Origin: Snodgrassella alvi
Lineage (GTDB): Bacteria; Pseudomonadota; Gammaproteobacteria; Burkholderiales; Neisseriaceae
NCBI RefSeq assembly: GCF_002777855.1
Contig: NZ_MEIK01000029.1
Span: 124,001-188,000, forward strand
DNA: 64,000 nucleotides
Direction: 5' to 3'
Position 1 is the first letter of the stretch; each line of letters opens with the position of its first letter. Positions 46,295-55,964 of this stretch are shown here, in pieces. The notes under the pieces were generated by a model. It was not told the DNA's origin. It ran no database searches and saw only the letters and a list, made by a program, of their open reading frames with translations. Position numbers and translations under genes: made by a program.

Positions 46295-46855
46295 CTACTT
46301 CAGCATTTCAGATGTTTTCATCCAGTGTATATAGTCTCTGGCACTATTATCAATTTCTTCCTGAGTTATGCCATAACCAGCTTCAGGTTCATTATTAGCG
46401 CCATATACAGCAAAGACAGATTGATAATTAGCCTGCACATAATTCATAGTTAATTCGAATGGCTTTAAAATATCTTCCAATGAGGCATGAAAGCGACCTT
46501 CAGAAGCATAATCACTTTTTCTGATACCGGCAGAAACTGCCAAGCCAACCTTTTTATTTTTCAACTTAAGCCCGTTGTGCCCAAAAGCCCAACCATATGT
46601 TAAAACCTCATCCAACCATAATTTTAACAACGGTGGGCAATTAAACCAGTAAATAGGAAACTGTAAAATCAGATTTCGGTGATTTTCAATCAAAATTTGT
46701 TCTGACACAGCATTTATTACATTACTCGAGTAAGATGCATATAAATCATGAATCGTTACCTGATCAGCATAAACAGATAGTTTATTAATCCAGCATTGAT
46801 TTACTTTAGAAGAAGCTAAATCAGGATGAGCCACAACCACCAGCGTTTCTTTCAT
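46295..46855 (-). CDS. NAD(P)H-dependent quinone-type oxidoreductase (flavodoxin-like fold)
   Basis: A 186-residue FMN protein of the KefF/MdaB/YwrO kind. LVVVAHPDLASSKVNQ opens the fold, LILQFPIYWFNCPPLLKLWLDEVLTYGWAFG is the family core in two pieces, and VGLAVSAGI precedes the flavin loop. It should reduce quinones or other electrophiles with two electrons. The frame opens at a TTG, but ATG 46855 is preferred. It is divergent from an HxlR regulator 108 bases away, the usual layout for a thiol- or quinone-sensing switch. Confidence 0.87.
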   Translation of the reverse strand: MKETLVVVAHPDLASSKVNQCWINKLSVYADQVTIHDLYASYSSNVINAVSEQILIENHRNLILQFPIYWFNCPPLLKLWLDEVLTYGWAFGHNGLKLKNKKVGLAVSAGIRKSDYASEGRFHASLEDILKPFELTMNYVQANYQSVFAVYGANNEPEAGYGITQEEIDNSARDYIHWMKTSEMLK

Positions 46856-46963
46856 AACAGACAATCCAAAGCTTAATAATTAACGAAATATAATAATTCA
46901 CCCAAAAACTGATTCAAAGTACGGTAAATAAAGATAGATACTAACCAAAAGGGAAGTGAAAAG
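46856..46963. promoter_or_regulatory. Shared divergent promoter/operator region
   Basis: The 108 bases between the oxidoreductase and HxlR genes must hold both promoters. AGTAC (near 46918) and the later GATACT form an imperfect inverted pair AGTA...TACT, the sort of half-site HxlR proteins recognise. Confidence 0.4.
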
Positions 46964-47311
46964 ATGTCAGAACACCATTGCAGTGAAGAAGAGCTCGAAA
47001 ATAGTGGTTTTAACTACACTCTTTCTATTATCAGGGGAAAATACAAAATACTCATTCTTTACTGGCTTAATGAAAACCAGCCAGTGATGCGTTTTAACGA
47101 ACTCAAACGCCGCATCAACAGCATATCTTATAAAACCTTAAGCAACACATTAAAAGAAATGGAGCAAGATAAACTGATATTCCGAAAAGAATATCCACAA
47201 ATACCGCCTAAAGTAGAATATGGATTATTAGAACGGGGAAAATCTCTGGTTCCCGTTTTAGATTTAATGTGTCAGTGGGGTAACCAGCATAAAAATGATA
47301 ATTTAATATAA
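46964..47311 (+). CDS. HxlR-family transcriptional regulator
   Basis: A 115-residue winged-helix dimer. IIRGKYKILILYWLNE begins the DNA-binding domain, RFNELKRRINSISYKTLSNTLKEM is the helix-turn-helix, and PPKVEYGLLERGKSL the wing. A single Cys sits at position 6 near the N terminus, where sensors such as YodB and HypR carry their redox thiol; a second Cys lies near the C terminus (MCQWG). It probably represses the divergent oxidoreductase until quinones or oxidants modify the Cys. Confidence 0.88.
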   Translation: MSEHHCSEEELENSGFNYTLSIIRGKYKILILYWLNENQPVMRFNELKRRINSISYKTLSNTLKEMEQDKLIFRKEYPQIPPKVEYGLLERGKSLVPVLDLMCQWGNQHKNDNLI

Positions 47312-47660
47312 TTATTTTTTATAAATAATCTGCTTATCAACTAAATATCTATATAGAAATCAATAAAATATAAGTTTTACAGCCAGAGGTAATAACCATT
47401 AAGAATATATATTTTCAAGAAATTTAGAATTAAATAAATTTCAGATACTTCTTGATAAACAAATACAAATAACTAGAAATCAATAAAGTTAATCCAGAAT
47501 GGAGCAAACATAAAACTTAAACTTAGTAGTTTAGCGCTTAGATAATGTTTACCAACAGTAAAAACCTGAATAAGAGCAAAGAGCTGTCTAGGAGGGAATG
47601 AAAAGTACTGGCATAACCGAATAAAAGATATTACGCATAGCTTGTATCGATTAAACGCCA
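47312..47660. other. AT-rich gene-free stretch
   Basis: No supported gene, hairpin or RNA; a 62-codon minus-strand frame further right overlaps the tRNA terminator and is not called. Confidence 0.4.
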
Positions 47661-47692
47661 AAATAAAATGCCCTGTTAAAAACAGGGCATTT
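47661..47692 (-). terminator. Terminator of the initiator tRNA gene
   Basis: AAATGCCCTGTT pairs perfectly with AACAGGGCATTT around AAA. Read leftward it is followed by TTATTTT. Confidence 0.85.
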
Positions 47693-47698
47693 AAAATC

Positions 47699-47775
<77 letters not shown>

Positions 47776-47845
47776 TCTGGTAAGAAAGTCATTATACGCG
47801 TTAACAAAACAAAGTCAACAACTAAACCTATTTTTCATACATATT

Positions 47846-50470
47846 TTATGATGTCGTCTGATTTGATAGATGATTTTGCCAGCAATATACAAGGTCATAA
47901 ATAGCTGTAAGAGCCGCTTTTGGGGTCAATTCATCCGGATTAAGCGCATTAAGTAGGACTGATAAATCGGCTGGCATCACAACAGCCGGATTATCCTTAC
48001 CGGTGCATCTCTGGATTGCTTCATCTGACTCTTGTTCTGTTGTCTGCGTCTGAAACATATCTAATTGCGCCTGGTCACGAGACGCATGCTGCTCCAGTGT
48101 CTGCAAGTGCCGGTAAGCCGCATTCAGCGCCCGTGCCGGTAGTCCCGCCAATTTGGCTACCGCAATACCATAGCTTTTACTGGCCGGCCCTGGTTCAATA
48201 TGGTGTAAAAACACAATATCTTGACCCTGTTCTAGTGCTGACAGATGCATGTTAAAAGCATGCGCATATTGTTCCGGTAGACGGGTCAATTCAAAATAAT
48301 GCGTGGCAAAAAGTGTATAGCTACGATTTTTTTGCAGTAGATGTTCAGCAATAGCCTGTGCCAGCGCCAAACCATCAAAAGTAGATGTACCACGTCCTAC
48401 TTCATCCATCAGCACCAAAGAACGCTCAGTTGCATGATGCAAAATATAGGCCGTTTCCGACATTTCTACCATAAAAGTAGAACGATTACCGGCCAGATCA
48501 TCCGAAGCACCAATACGGGTAAAAATCTGGTCAAATTCACCTAGAGTGCAGCTATCTGCCGGTACTGGGGCTCCAATATGCGCCAGCAGAACAATCAAAG
48601 CCACTTGCCGCATATACGTAGATTTACCACCCATATTTGGTCCAGTAAGCAACATCAGACGCCGCTTATCATCCAGCTGGGTATCATTAGCAGTAAACTG
48701 ACTGACCTGAGCAGCCACTACCGGATGACGTCCCTGACTAATCTGTAAACAAGGATAATTTACGAATTCAGGGAAGCAGTAATGTTCTTCATCCGCATAT
48801 TTTGCCAATGTAGCCAGCACATCCAGACTGGCCGCAGCGCGGGCACAGCGTTGCAATACGGGTAGTTCTGCCTGTAATTGCAGCAACAAAGCATCATATA
48901 GCTGTTTTTCTCGTGCCAGTGCATTCTGTTGCGCACTCAATACCTTTTCTTCAAAAGCCTTCAACTCCGGCGTTACATAACGTTCTGCATTTTTTAAAGT
49001 CTGGCGACGCTGATAATCTGCAGGTGCCTGTTCTGACTGTAGCTTGCTCAGTTCAATATAAAAACCATGCACACGGTTAAATTCCACTTTCAAACTGGAT
49101 AATCCCGTACGTTCACGTTCACGGCTTTCCAATTGCTGCAAAAATTCATCGCCATGATTCTGTAAACGGCGCAACTCATCTAGCTCAGCATCAAAACCAT
49201 CATTGATCACACCGCCATCACGTAACCATACAGCTGGTTCGGCCATGATGGCTTTGCTTAGCTGCCGTGCAATCGGTGCAGCAGGCGGAAACTGTTCCAG
49301 CAGCGTCTGTACCAGCGAGCTCTGGTCAGACTCCTGCAAACTAAATGCCGACATTATTGCCAGACTATCACGCAAAGCTGATAAATCACGTGGCCGTGCA
49401 CTCCCAATAGCAATACGAGCTGCAATTCGTTCAATGTCCGCCACCTGATTCAGCATGGTCACTATTTGCTCACGCTGAGAAGAGAGTGCTGCCACGGCCT
49501 GTTGACGAGCCACAATCTGTCCGCGTCTGCGCAATGGCTGATGCAACCATTGTGCGAGCAGTCTGCTGCCCATATGTGTCGCGCATGTATCCAATACCGA
49601 AAACAAAGTAGGCGCTTTCTGTCCATTTAACGTCTGAGTTATTTCCAGATTGCGCCGCGTAGCCGCATCCATACCAATATAAGTGGTTTCCTGCTCCAGC
49701 GTAAGGCTGTCCAGATGTTTTGGCAGCTGCATCTGGGTCTGCTGAACATAATTCAATAACGCTCCTGCCGCACCAATAGCGGCATCATGGTCACCGATCT
49801 GTAGACCAAAAGCGCGTAAATCCTGGCTGCCAAAGTAACGTTGAATCAGGCGTGCTCCTGTATCAGCAGCAAATTGCCACGCGTGTAAACGAGTCAATTT
49901 TCGGTTTTGTTCATCAAGATGGAGCTTTTCCAGTGTCTGGTCAGATATCAAAATTTCCGCTGCCTGCAGACGTGCCAGCTCATTTGGCAAAGCTTCAGGT
50001 GCAATTATTTTGCAGCGGAATTCCCCGCTTTGCAGGGACAGCCAAGCCACACCAAGCTGTTTTTTTAATAAAGAAACCGCCACCATACGATTGGTTTCCT
50101 TATCCTCCAGCAAAGCTGAATCAGTCAGCGTCCCAGGCGTTACGATGCGCACAACTTTCCGTTCCACCGGCCCTTTACCTGCGCCCACCTCACCCGTCTG
50201 CTCACAAATCGCCACACTTTTACCCAGCTTTACCAGTCTGGCCAAATATTGTTCCACTGCATGATAAGGCACCCCAGCCATCTTCACCGGCTCGCCGTTG
50301 ATCTGCCCGCGGGTAGTTAGCGTAATATCCAGTAAACGAGCTGCTTGCACTGCATCATCAAGAAACAGCTCATAGAAATCGCCCATCCGGTAAAACAACA
50401 GCTTGTCCTGATGGTCGGCCTTAATGGCCATATATTGCGTCATCATCGGTGTCAGGGAAGGTTTACTCAT
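47846..50470 (-). CDS. mutS: DNA mismatch repair protein MutS
   Basis: The 874-residue protein finds base mismatches and starts repair with MutL. Near the N terminus [10 protein letters not shown] carries the mismatch-probing Phe-x-Glu. The ATPase has Walker [15 protein letters not shown], then [29 protein letters not shown] and FATHYFEL. The last part is the dimer helix and a short tetramer tail. The frame is intact, so the strain is not a mutator by loss of this gene. No gene follows in the same direction except tRNA-fMet, whose own promoter is implied. Confidence 0.96.
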   Translation of the reverse strand: MSKPSLTPMMTQYMAIKADHQDKLLFYRMGDFYELFLDDAVQAARLLDITLTTRGQINGEPVKMAGVPYHAVEQYLARLVKLGKSVAICEQTGEVGAGKGPVERKVVRIVTPGTLTDSALLEDKETNRMVAVSLLKKQLGVAWLSLQSGEFRCKIIAPEALPNELARLQAAEILISDQTLEKLHLDEQNRKLTRLHAWQFAADTGARLIQRYFGSQDLRAFGLQIGDHDAAIGAAGALLNYVQQTQMQLPKHLDSLTLEQETTYIGMDAATRRNLEITQTLNGQKAPTLFSVLDTCATHMGSRLLAQWLHQPLRRRGQIVARQQAVAALSSQREQIVTMLNQVADIERIAARIAIGSARPRDLSALRDSLAIMSAFSLQESDQSSLVQTLLEQFPPAAPIARQLSKAIMAEPAVWLRDGGVINDGFDAELDELRRLQNHGDEFLQQLESRERERTGLSSLKVEFNRVHGFYIELSKLQSEQAPADYQRRQTLKNAERYVTPELKAFEEKVLSAQQNALAREKQLYDALLLQLQAELPVLQRCARAAASLDVLATLAKYADEEHYCFPEFVNYPCLQISQGRHPVVAAQVSQFTANDTQLDDKRRLMLLTGPNMGGKSTYMRQVALIVLLAHIGAPVPADSCTLGEFDQIFTRIGASDDLAGNRSTFMVEMSETAYILHHATERSLVLMDEVGRGTSTFDGLALAQAIAEHLLQKNRSYTLFATHYFELTRLPEQYAHAFNMHLSALEQGQDIVFLHHIEPGPASKSYGIAVAKLAGLPARALNAAYRHLQTLEQHASRDQAQLDMFQTQTTEQESDEAIQRCTGKDNPAVVMPADLSVLLNALNPDELTPKAALTAIYDLVYCWQNHLSNQTTS

Positions 50471-50661
50471 GGCGTAGGCAAGATATTTGATTTGGCTAAA
50501 AAAGCTATTGTAACAGAGTGTTCAGCCTGAATTGATGCTCTAGCACATATTCACAACAGCTACCACCACCTGCTTACCCTTGTTCAAAAGGGCTAAGGAC
50601 TGTCATAATAATAAAAATACGGTAAGAATCTGTACCATTCATTACACAAGAACATGTCCAA

Positions 50662-51984
50662 ATGAAACCATCAATAAAATTTAGCTCAATACGTCATTGG
50701 CTATTGTGGTTTAGCGTTTTATGTCTTGCAGCCTGTGGCATCACACACAAACCGACAGATAAAATTTTGTCCGGTATCAGTGGCCCAGCTATTGCACCCG
50801 GCAAGCCATTGCCACCCAGTTACGTCTTCACACCGGGGAAAGCTGGTGTCAGCTATCGCGTCGTTAATTATCACGATTTGCCCCAATGGTCAGACCAATC
50901 ATTTGCAGACAGCCTAGAAGCATTCAAAACCAGCTGCGGCAAACTGCAAATGCAGCCTGCATGGCAGCCGGTATGTCAGCAAGCTGCCCGAATAGGCAGA
51001 CACAATCATCAAGCAAAAGCTTTTTTTGAAAGCTATTTCACGCCATGGCAGGTCAGTCAGAATGGACAACTCGCCGGCACAGTTACTGGTTATTACGAAC
51101 CTATGCTACAGGGCGATACTAAACAAACAGCTCAGGCACGGTTTCCAATTTACGGCATCCCCAATGACTTTATTGTCGTACCGCTTACAAGCGGCCAGCG
51201 TCAGGGGATAGTGCGCATTCGCCTCACCGGACCCAACAGCGGAGTCATCACACCGACCGGTAATTACACTGCCAATCTGGCTGCTTTTCCCCTCAATGAG
51301 AAAACACGGGCATTAAAAGGTCGAATCAGCGGCAGCCAGCTGGTACCTTATTACACTCGGGCACAGATTAATGCCGGAGCCCTCAATGGCAAAGCCCCCA
51401 TTCTGGGTTACGCTAATGATCCAGTAGAATTATTCTTTCTACATGTACAGGGTTCCGGACAATTAAAAACACCAGATGGACAAATGCTGCGTCTCAGTTA
51501 TGCTGACAAAAATGACTACCCATATGTTTCCATTGGTAAATATATGGCCGGCAAGGGATATTTGCCACTTGCGCAAACTTCAATGCAAGGTATCAAAGCA
51601 TGGTTACAGCGGCATCCACAGCAACTAGCCGAAGTGCTGGGTCAGAATCCGAGCTACGTTTTTTTCCGAGCCACAGCAGAGCCGGCTAGCGGACCTACCG
51701 GTGCATTAGGTGTTCCACTGACTAAGGGCTATTCCGCTGCCGTAGACAGTCATTTTGTCAACCTAGGCGCTCCATTGTTTGTCGCTACCACTCATCCAGC
51801 CAATGGTTTCGGCTTAAACCGGCTCTTGATGGCACAGGATACCGGTAGTGCCATCAACGGTGCTGTGAGAGTGGATTATTTCTGGGGTTATGGCGATGAA
51901 GCCGGCGCATTAGCTGGTAAAATGAAATACCCTGGTTATGTATGGCAACTGTTACCTAACGGAATGCTGCCCCAGGTCAAATAA
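50662..51984 (+). CDS. mltA: Membrane-bound lytic murein transglycosylase A
   Basis: A 440-residue lipoprotein that cuts peptidoglycan glycan strands to 1,6-anhydro ends. The signal peptide ends in a lipobox (CLAAC) with Cys25, so it is anchored in the outer membrane. VTGYYEPMLQG and GYANDPVELFFLHVQGSG belong to the MltA domain, and AQDTGSAINGAVRVDYFWG is the 3D domain with catalytic Asp. The neisserial homologue is antigen GNA33. It is transcribed rightward from the mutS divergent region. Confidence 0.94.
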   Translation: MKPSIKFSSIRHWLLWFSVLCLAACGITHKPTDKILSGISGPAIAPGKPLPPSYVFTPGKAGVSYRVVNYHDLPQWSDQSFADSLEAFKTSCGKLQMQPAWQPVCQQAARIGRHNHQAKAFFESYFTPWQVSQNGQLAGTVTGYYEPMLQGDTKQTAQARFPIYGIPNDFIVVPLTSGQRQGIVRIRLTGPNSGVITPTGNYTANLAAFPLNEKTRALKGRISGSQLVPYYTRAQINAGALNGKAPILGYANDPVELFFLHVQGSGQLKTPDGQMLRLSYADKNDYPYVSIGKYMAGKGYLPLAQTSMQGIKAWLQRHPQQLAEVLGQNPSYVFFRATAEPASGPTGALGVPLTKGYSAAVDSHFVNLGAPLFVATTHPANGFGLNRLLMAQDTGSAINGAVRVDYFWGYGDEAGALAGKMKYPGYVWQLLPNGMLPQVK

Positions 51985-52028
51985 AAATCTGGCGAACAAA
52001 TGCAAGCTAAGGTAAAATAGTTACAGTA

Positions 52029-52056
52029 TTGACAATTGTATGTGAAGCGTTACCGT
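52029..52056 (+). promoter_or_regulatory. Possible promoter of the GTPase-roadblock operon
   Basis: A perfect TTGACA at 52029-52034 is followed 16 bases later by TACCGT, a poor -10 box. It lies about 70 bases before the first gene of the operon. Confidence 0.3.
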
Positions 52057-52124
52057 AAATGAAAAACATGCATTTAACCATGCGCTCATGCTTCTGGCAG
52101 ATAATCGTAAAAGGGATGTAAATT

Positions 52125-53576
52125 ATGGAATTATATTTACCAATTACCCTTTTAGTCATATTGCTGGTTGCATTGCTTATTCTGAAAAAGCGTCAGAAAG
52201 CGGGCGACCATGCTAAAAGTAAAGATACTGCTCGTAAAAAGCAGTCTGCTTCCAAAAGTAAGAAAAAAACTGGAAGTAAAACTGTAGATGCTCAGACGGC
52301 ACCTGCAGCACAAGAAACAGCAGAAGCACTTGATGGCGACGATTGGGACTGGCAGCCAACTAGGCCGGATAAAGCCACAGTATCTGTTGCTACTGTGGAT
52401 CATCTGACTGAATATAAAGTTTACAAACAGTTTGGCTATTTCCAGAAAGCAGCAGACTCACTCTCTGCCTATCTGGAACAGAATGCCGACCAGTTAAGCC
52501 CAGCAATGGCCAATACATTGGTCAACGAGCTGGCTGGACTGTGTCTGGAAGCCAAAAATACCGACAAACTTGCCGAAGTCATTGATCTGTACCGCAAGTG
52601 TTTAAATCGGACTGAGCTAGAAAATCTGATTCGTCAGGGGCTTGCGCTGGATGAAAATCATCTGGGTTTGCGTGTTCTGGCCGAAGACTTGCTGCAGTGG
52701 GATGTCAAGGAAACTGAAAAAGAAGTCGGAATCAATCAGGATAAAAAACCTGAAGATATACAGCCGGCGGTTGAATCAGCCAATAATGGGTCAAACACCG
52801 ACGAACAGCCGCATGAATTGTTAGTCGAAGGCAATGTTGGTAATTTTAAAATTAGAGGGGATGAGCGTGACGTACTGCTAAGCTTCTCTAAACCGGAAAA
52901 CAGCTACGGACTGTTGAAAGAGCAGTTGCCCTACGATGCTGCTATCCGCTGTCTGAATAAAGCCATCAAAACATCCAAAAAACCGGCGGGTTTGATTATT
53001 GATGCTCTGGTGCTGGATTACCGACACAATAATATTAATGTATTCGCTCAGCATTTATGGCGTTTATATTATACGCTTGGTCAATATGGTAATGTCGTAA
53101 AAGAGCGTATGCTTGGATGGGGCTATAGCCTTGGACAACATCCGATGTTTGAGCAGTTAGAAACCAGACCTAGTGAAACCGTACTGCGTGATATTGGGGT
53201 AACGCAGGGTTATCTACCCATGAATAGCAGTGCACTGAAGGCCAAGCGTTTATCACTGGTTGATAAGGCTTCTTCAGATAATGATGTGGCTGAAACACCG
53301 GCCGAACGCGTATTGCGTGATGTGGAATCATTGCTTACATTCGGTCAATTTGATGAAGCCATGGATTTACTGGAAAAATCAGTTCTGCTTTATCCACAGG
53401 AGTCCCAGCTCTACATTACTTTATTTGACTTATACGAACGTGCAGAAGAATGGACACGTCTGGAAAAAATGTTACAGGTTATCCGTGCTGAAATTCAGAC
53501 CCCGCCTGAGGAAGTTGTACTGGCTATGAGTCAATTATTGAAACGTATTAACCACGGTGGTGTGCAAAATCAATGA
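52125..53576 (+). CDS. Membrane-anchored TPR protein, FimV-like
   Basis: The 483-residue protein has one membrane helix at residues 5-21 (LPITLLVILLVALLIL), a Lys/Ser-rich cytoplasmic linker to about 60, an acidic patch (DGDDWDW), then helical repeats: YKVYKQFGYFQKAADSLSAY and, near the end, LLTFGQFDEAMDLLEKSVLL and SQLYITLFDLYERAEEWTRL, which fit TPR units as in the C-terminal part of FimV. FimV-like proteins are hubs at cell poles for type IV pili. AAAAGGGA lies before the ATG. Its stop overlaps the next start. Helical-repeat call is firm; the link with FimV is by resemblance. Confidence 0.7.
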   Translation: MELYLPITLLVILLVALLILKKRQKAGDHAKSKDTARKKQSASKSKKKTGSKTVDAQTAPAAQETAEALDGDDWDWQPTRPDKATVSVATVDHLTEYKVYKQFGYFQKAADSLSAYLEQNADQLSPAMANTLVNELAGLCLEAKNTDKLAEVIDLYRKCLNRTELENLIRQGLALDENHLGLRVLAEDLLQWDVKETEKEVGINQDKKPEDIQPAVESANNGSNTDEQPHELLVEGNVGNFKIRGDERDVLLSFSKPENSYGLLKEQLPYDAAIRCLNKAIKTSKKPAGLIIDALVLDYRHNNINVFAQHLWRLYYTLGQYGNVVKERMLGWGYSLGQHPMFEQLETRPSETVLRDIGVTQGYLPMNSSALKAKRLSLVDKASSDNDVAETPAERVLRDVESLLTFGQFDEAMDLLEKSVLLYPQESQLYITLFDLYERAEEWTRLEKMLQVIRAEIQTPPEEVVLAMSQLLKRINHGGVQNQ

Positions 53577-54721
53577 TGAACAATTCAATACCTAAAGTAA
53601 AAACTGCCTATGTTTTGCTCGTCAATGTGGATGATCGCCAGACAGCCATGTTGCGCATGGCATTCAAAATGTACAATAGCGTTAACTATCAGCTGATACA
53701 GCCTGAAGATAACCTCAAACCCGAGTTGGTTCTGGTAGATGGTGACACAGCCGATGGTGAAGAAGTATGGCAACAGACCAAAAAGAAATATCCTGAAGCT
53801 GTAGTCGTATTTTTCGGACGTAATGCGCCGTCATTTACTGCTCCTTATCTGATGAAACCCATCAGATTCGATACCCTGTTTCAACATCTGCGTAATTTAC
53901 AGCAGGGCAATGGTGTTTGGCTGGCCGATAAAGCTGCTGCACACAAGGAAACGGCCAGCGAGGAAACCGTAACTGCCGAGAGACTAGAGCAGCACAACGC
54001 GTCTGAACATACTCAGCAAGCCGTATCAGTAGTACGTTTTCACACAAAAGGGACATTGCTGGGCATGGTGCAAAAGCTGGCACAGCAATCAGAAGATACT
54101 GCAATTCTGTTTGAAAACAAACCTGTGTTGATTGTGTTTCCAAGTGTTGAAAAAGTATTACTGGCTGTTGATAATGATGCTTTACAACAATTGTGTATGC
54201 AGACTGATGCAGAATGGCAGACTAAAACTGTTCCAGCTTCCGCACCTACCGCACAGTTGCATGACAAAGCTAAACTTACCTTACAGTCCTGTATATGGCA
54301 GCTATCAATTTGGACAGCTCGCGGCCGCCTAATCGATCCGATTACACCAGATACAATCATCAAGCTGAAAGCTTGGCCGAATATGACTCGTCTGGCGTTT
54401 TTACCTGAAGCCATGCGTCTATCCGCTTTTCTGGTACGTACGCCCGTAGCACTCAACACTTTATACAAGTTGTTGCCCGTATCTCTGGAAGATGTCCTGA
54501 ACTACATAGCTGCTACTTATTCAATTGGTTCCCTGATTATTGAGCAGCCGCTGACTCATTCTGCTGCGCAACAGGAAAAAGAAATGGTTCTGACCCGGAA
54601 AGCACCACAGAAGGTTTCCAAACCAGATGGTGGTGCACCAACGTCAGAGTATAATGAAAGCGATGACGACAAGCCGAAAGGTTTACTGGCACGTTTGATG
54701 GGTCGCTTGCGTGGCAATTAA
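53573..54721 (+). CDS. Receiver-like protein with C-terminal helical domain
   Basis: A 382-residue protein of no named family. The first 110 residues look like a receiver fold: LLVNVDDRQTAMLRMAF gives the acidic pair after strand 1, ELVLVDGDTADGEEVW an Asp at the end of strand 3, VVVFFGRNAP strand 4 and YLMKPIRFDTLFQHL the conserved Lys-Pro after strand 5, so phosphorylation is possible. A charged linker (about 112-145) leads to a second domain of roughly 190 residues with an ending like a winged helix (LYKLLPVSLEDVLNYIAATY). The last 50 residues are Lys/Arg/Asp-rich. The ATGATGA start overlaps the stop of the TPR gene. Confidence 0.65.
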   Translation: MMNNSIPKVKTAYVLLVNVDDRQTAMLRMAFKMYNSVNYQLIQPEDNLKPELVLVDGDTADGEEVWQQTKKKYPEAVVVFFGRNAPSFTAPYLMKPIRFDTLFQHLRNLQQGNGVWLADKAAAHKETASEETVTAERLEQHNASEHTQQAVSVVRFHTKGTLLGMVQKLAQQSEDTAILFENKPVLIVFPSVEKVLLAVDNDALQQLCMQTDAEWQTKTVPASAPTAQLHDKAKLTLQSCIWQLSIWTARGRLIDPITPDTIIKLKAWPNMTRLAFLPEAMRLSAFLVRTPVALNTLYKLLPVSLEDVLNYIAATYSIGSLIIEQPLTHSAAQQEKEMVLTRKAPQKVSKPDGGAPTSEYNESDDDKPKGLLARLMGRLRGN

Positions 54722-54741
54722 TACCTAAGCAGGGAGTAATC

Positions 54742-55278
54742 ATGGTTGAAAATAAAATTATCTTTACCGGCCCGGTTGGGGTGGGAAAAACAACTGCTAT
54801 CGCTGCATTATCGGATGATCCTCCGGTACAGACAGATGCCAGTGCGTCGGACATGACTCAGGACAGAAAAGGCTATACTACTGTCGCCATGGACTATGGT
54901 GTTATTCGATTGGACGATAATACCAAAGTTCATCTATATGGTACCCCAGGTCAGGAACGCTTCGATTTCATGTGGAGTATTCTGAGTAAGGGCAGTATGG
55001 GTTTAATTCTGTTACTGGATAATACTCGCCAGAATCCATTGAAAGATTTGAAATTCTTCCTGACTTCTTTTCACGATTTGCTGGAAGATGCACCAGTCGT
55101 TGTGGGTGTGACCAAAATGGATTTAAATCCACAGCCAGGTGTGGATGTTTATCAGCAGTATCTGGCACAACACAATCTAAATGTACCTGTGTTTGAAGTT
55201 GATGCACGCAATGAAGATGACGTGAAACAACTGGTTACTGCTATGCTGTATTCCATTGATCCGGGATTGGAAGGATAG
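54742..55278 (+). CDS. Small GTPase, MglA/Arf-like
   Basis: A 178-residue Ras-superfamily protein. G1 is TGPVGVGKTTAI (residues 9-20), G3 is LYGTPGQERFDFMW with the usual Asp replaced by Gly but the catalytic Gln kept, and G4 is VGVTKMDL, with TKxD instead of NKxD. MglA of Myxococcus shows similar deviations (xPGQ). Such GTPases set cell polarity and are controlled by roadblock-domain proteins, two of which follow at once. AGGGAG precedes the ATG. It is the core of the operon. Confidence 0.87.
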   Translation: MVENKIIFTGPVGVGKTTAIAALSDDPPVQTDASASDMTQDRKGYTTVAMDYGVIRLDDNTKVHLYGTPGQERFDFMWSILSKGSMGLILLLDNTRQNPLKDLKFFLTSFHDLLEDAPVVVGVTKMDLNPQPGVDVYQQYLAQHNLNVPVFEVDARNEDDVKQLVTAMLYSIDPGLEG

Positions 55279-55283
55279 TCAGT

Positions 55284-55943
55284 ATGGATTCTACATTACA
55301 GTTACATCATGATTTATATCCAAAAGTGATGCCGGCTGGTGCATTTTATGCAGTGTCTAGCCCTAGTCACAGTGCAAGCCGTATGTTACTGGCTAACATT
55401 CTGCAGGCAGACATAAACGCCAAATTAACTGAAGAGCGTTTAAAGCAATGGGCTGAGACAGATGATGTTCATACTGCATTGAATTTATTATATCGCTTGC
55501 AACGTCTGGAATTTTTATATGGTGAAGCCAAACCCAGCTCACAGCTGGTGAAGGTAACATCAGATGGATTCGAAGATATTCTGGGTCAATTGTCAGACAG
55601 CCATAAGGCATTGCTGGTTGATCAGGATGGTTTTTATTTTGCTAATGTCGGTTTTAATCATGAGACTGCCGAAGAAGTGGCCAATCTGGCCAGCGAGGCA
55701 ACACGGCTGACTGAAAAACACAGCCTGCTGATTAAAAATAACCTCAATATATACAACAACGCTATCGGGATATGTGATCCTGCCGGTCAGAGTGAATTAA
55801 CATTCTTCCCTTTATATATAGGGAATACCAAAAATATTTTGGTCACTGCCGGATTGCCATTACTCAACAGTGAGGCTTTCGTCACTATGGTACGTGGCCT
55901 GTATGTATTGGCTGGTGAAGACATTCATGTGGTAAATGAATAA
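55284..55943 (+). CDS. Probable roadblock-like protein with N-terminal helical extension
   Basis: The 219-residue protein has an N-terminal mostly helical half (residues 1-90; ASRMLLANILQADINAKL, LNLLYRLQRLEFLYGE), which resembles a small winged helix. The second half follows the roadblock/LC7 plan: ILGQLSDSHKALLVDQDGFYF (first strand pair with the DxDG-type turn), a long helix TAEEVANLASEATRL, then LTFFPLYIGNTKNILVTAGLP and a last helix. It starts five bases after the GTPase gene. I infer a roadblock fold from this order; no named family was recognised. Confidence 0.6.
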   Translation: MDSTLQLHHDLYPKVMPAGAFYAVSSPSHSASRMLLANILQADINAKLTEERLKQWAETDDVHTALNLLYRLQRLEFLYGEAKPSSQLVKVTSDGFEDILGQLSDSHKALLVDQDGFYFANVGFNHETAEEVANLASEATRLTEKHSLLIKNNLNIYNNAIGICDPAGQSELTFFPLYIGNTKNILVTAGLPLLNSEAFVTMVRGLYVLAGEDIHVVNE

Positions 55944-55964
55944 CATCAATAGAAAGACATCAAG

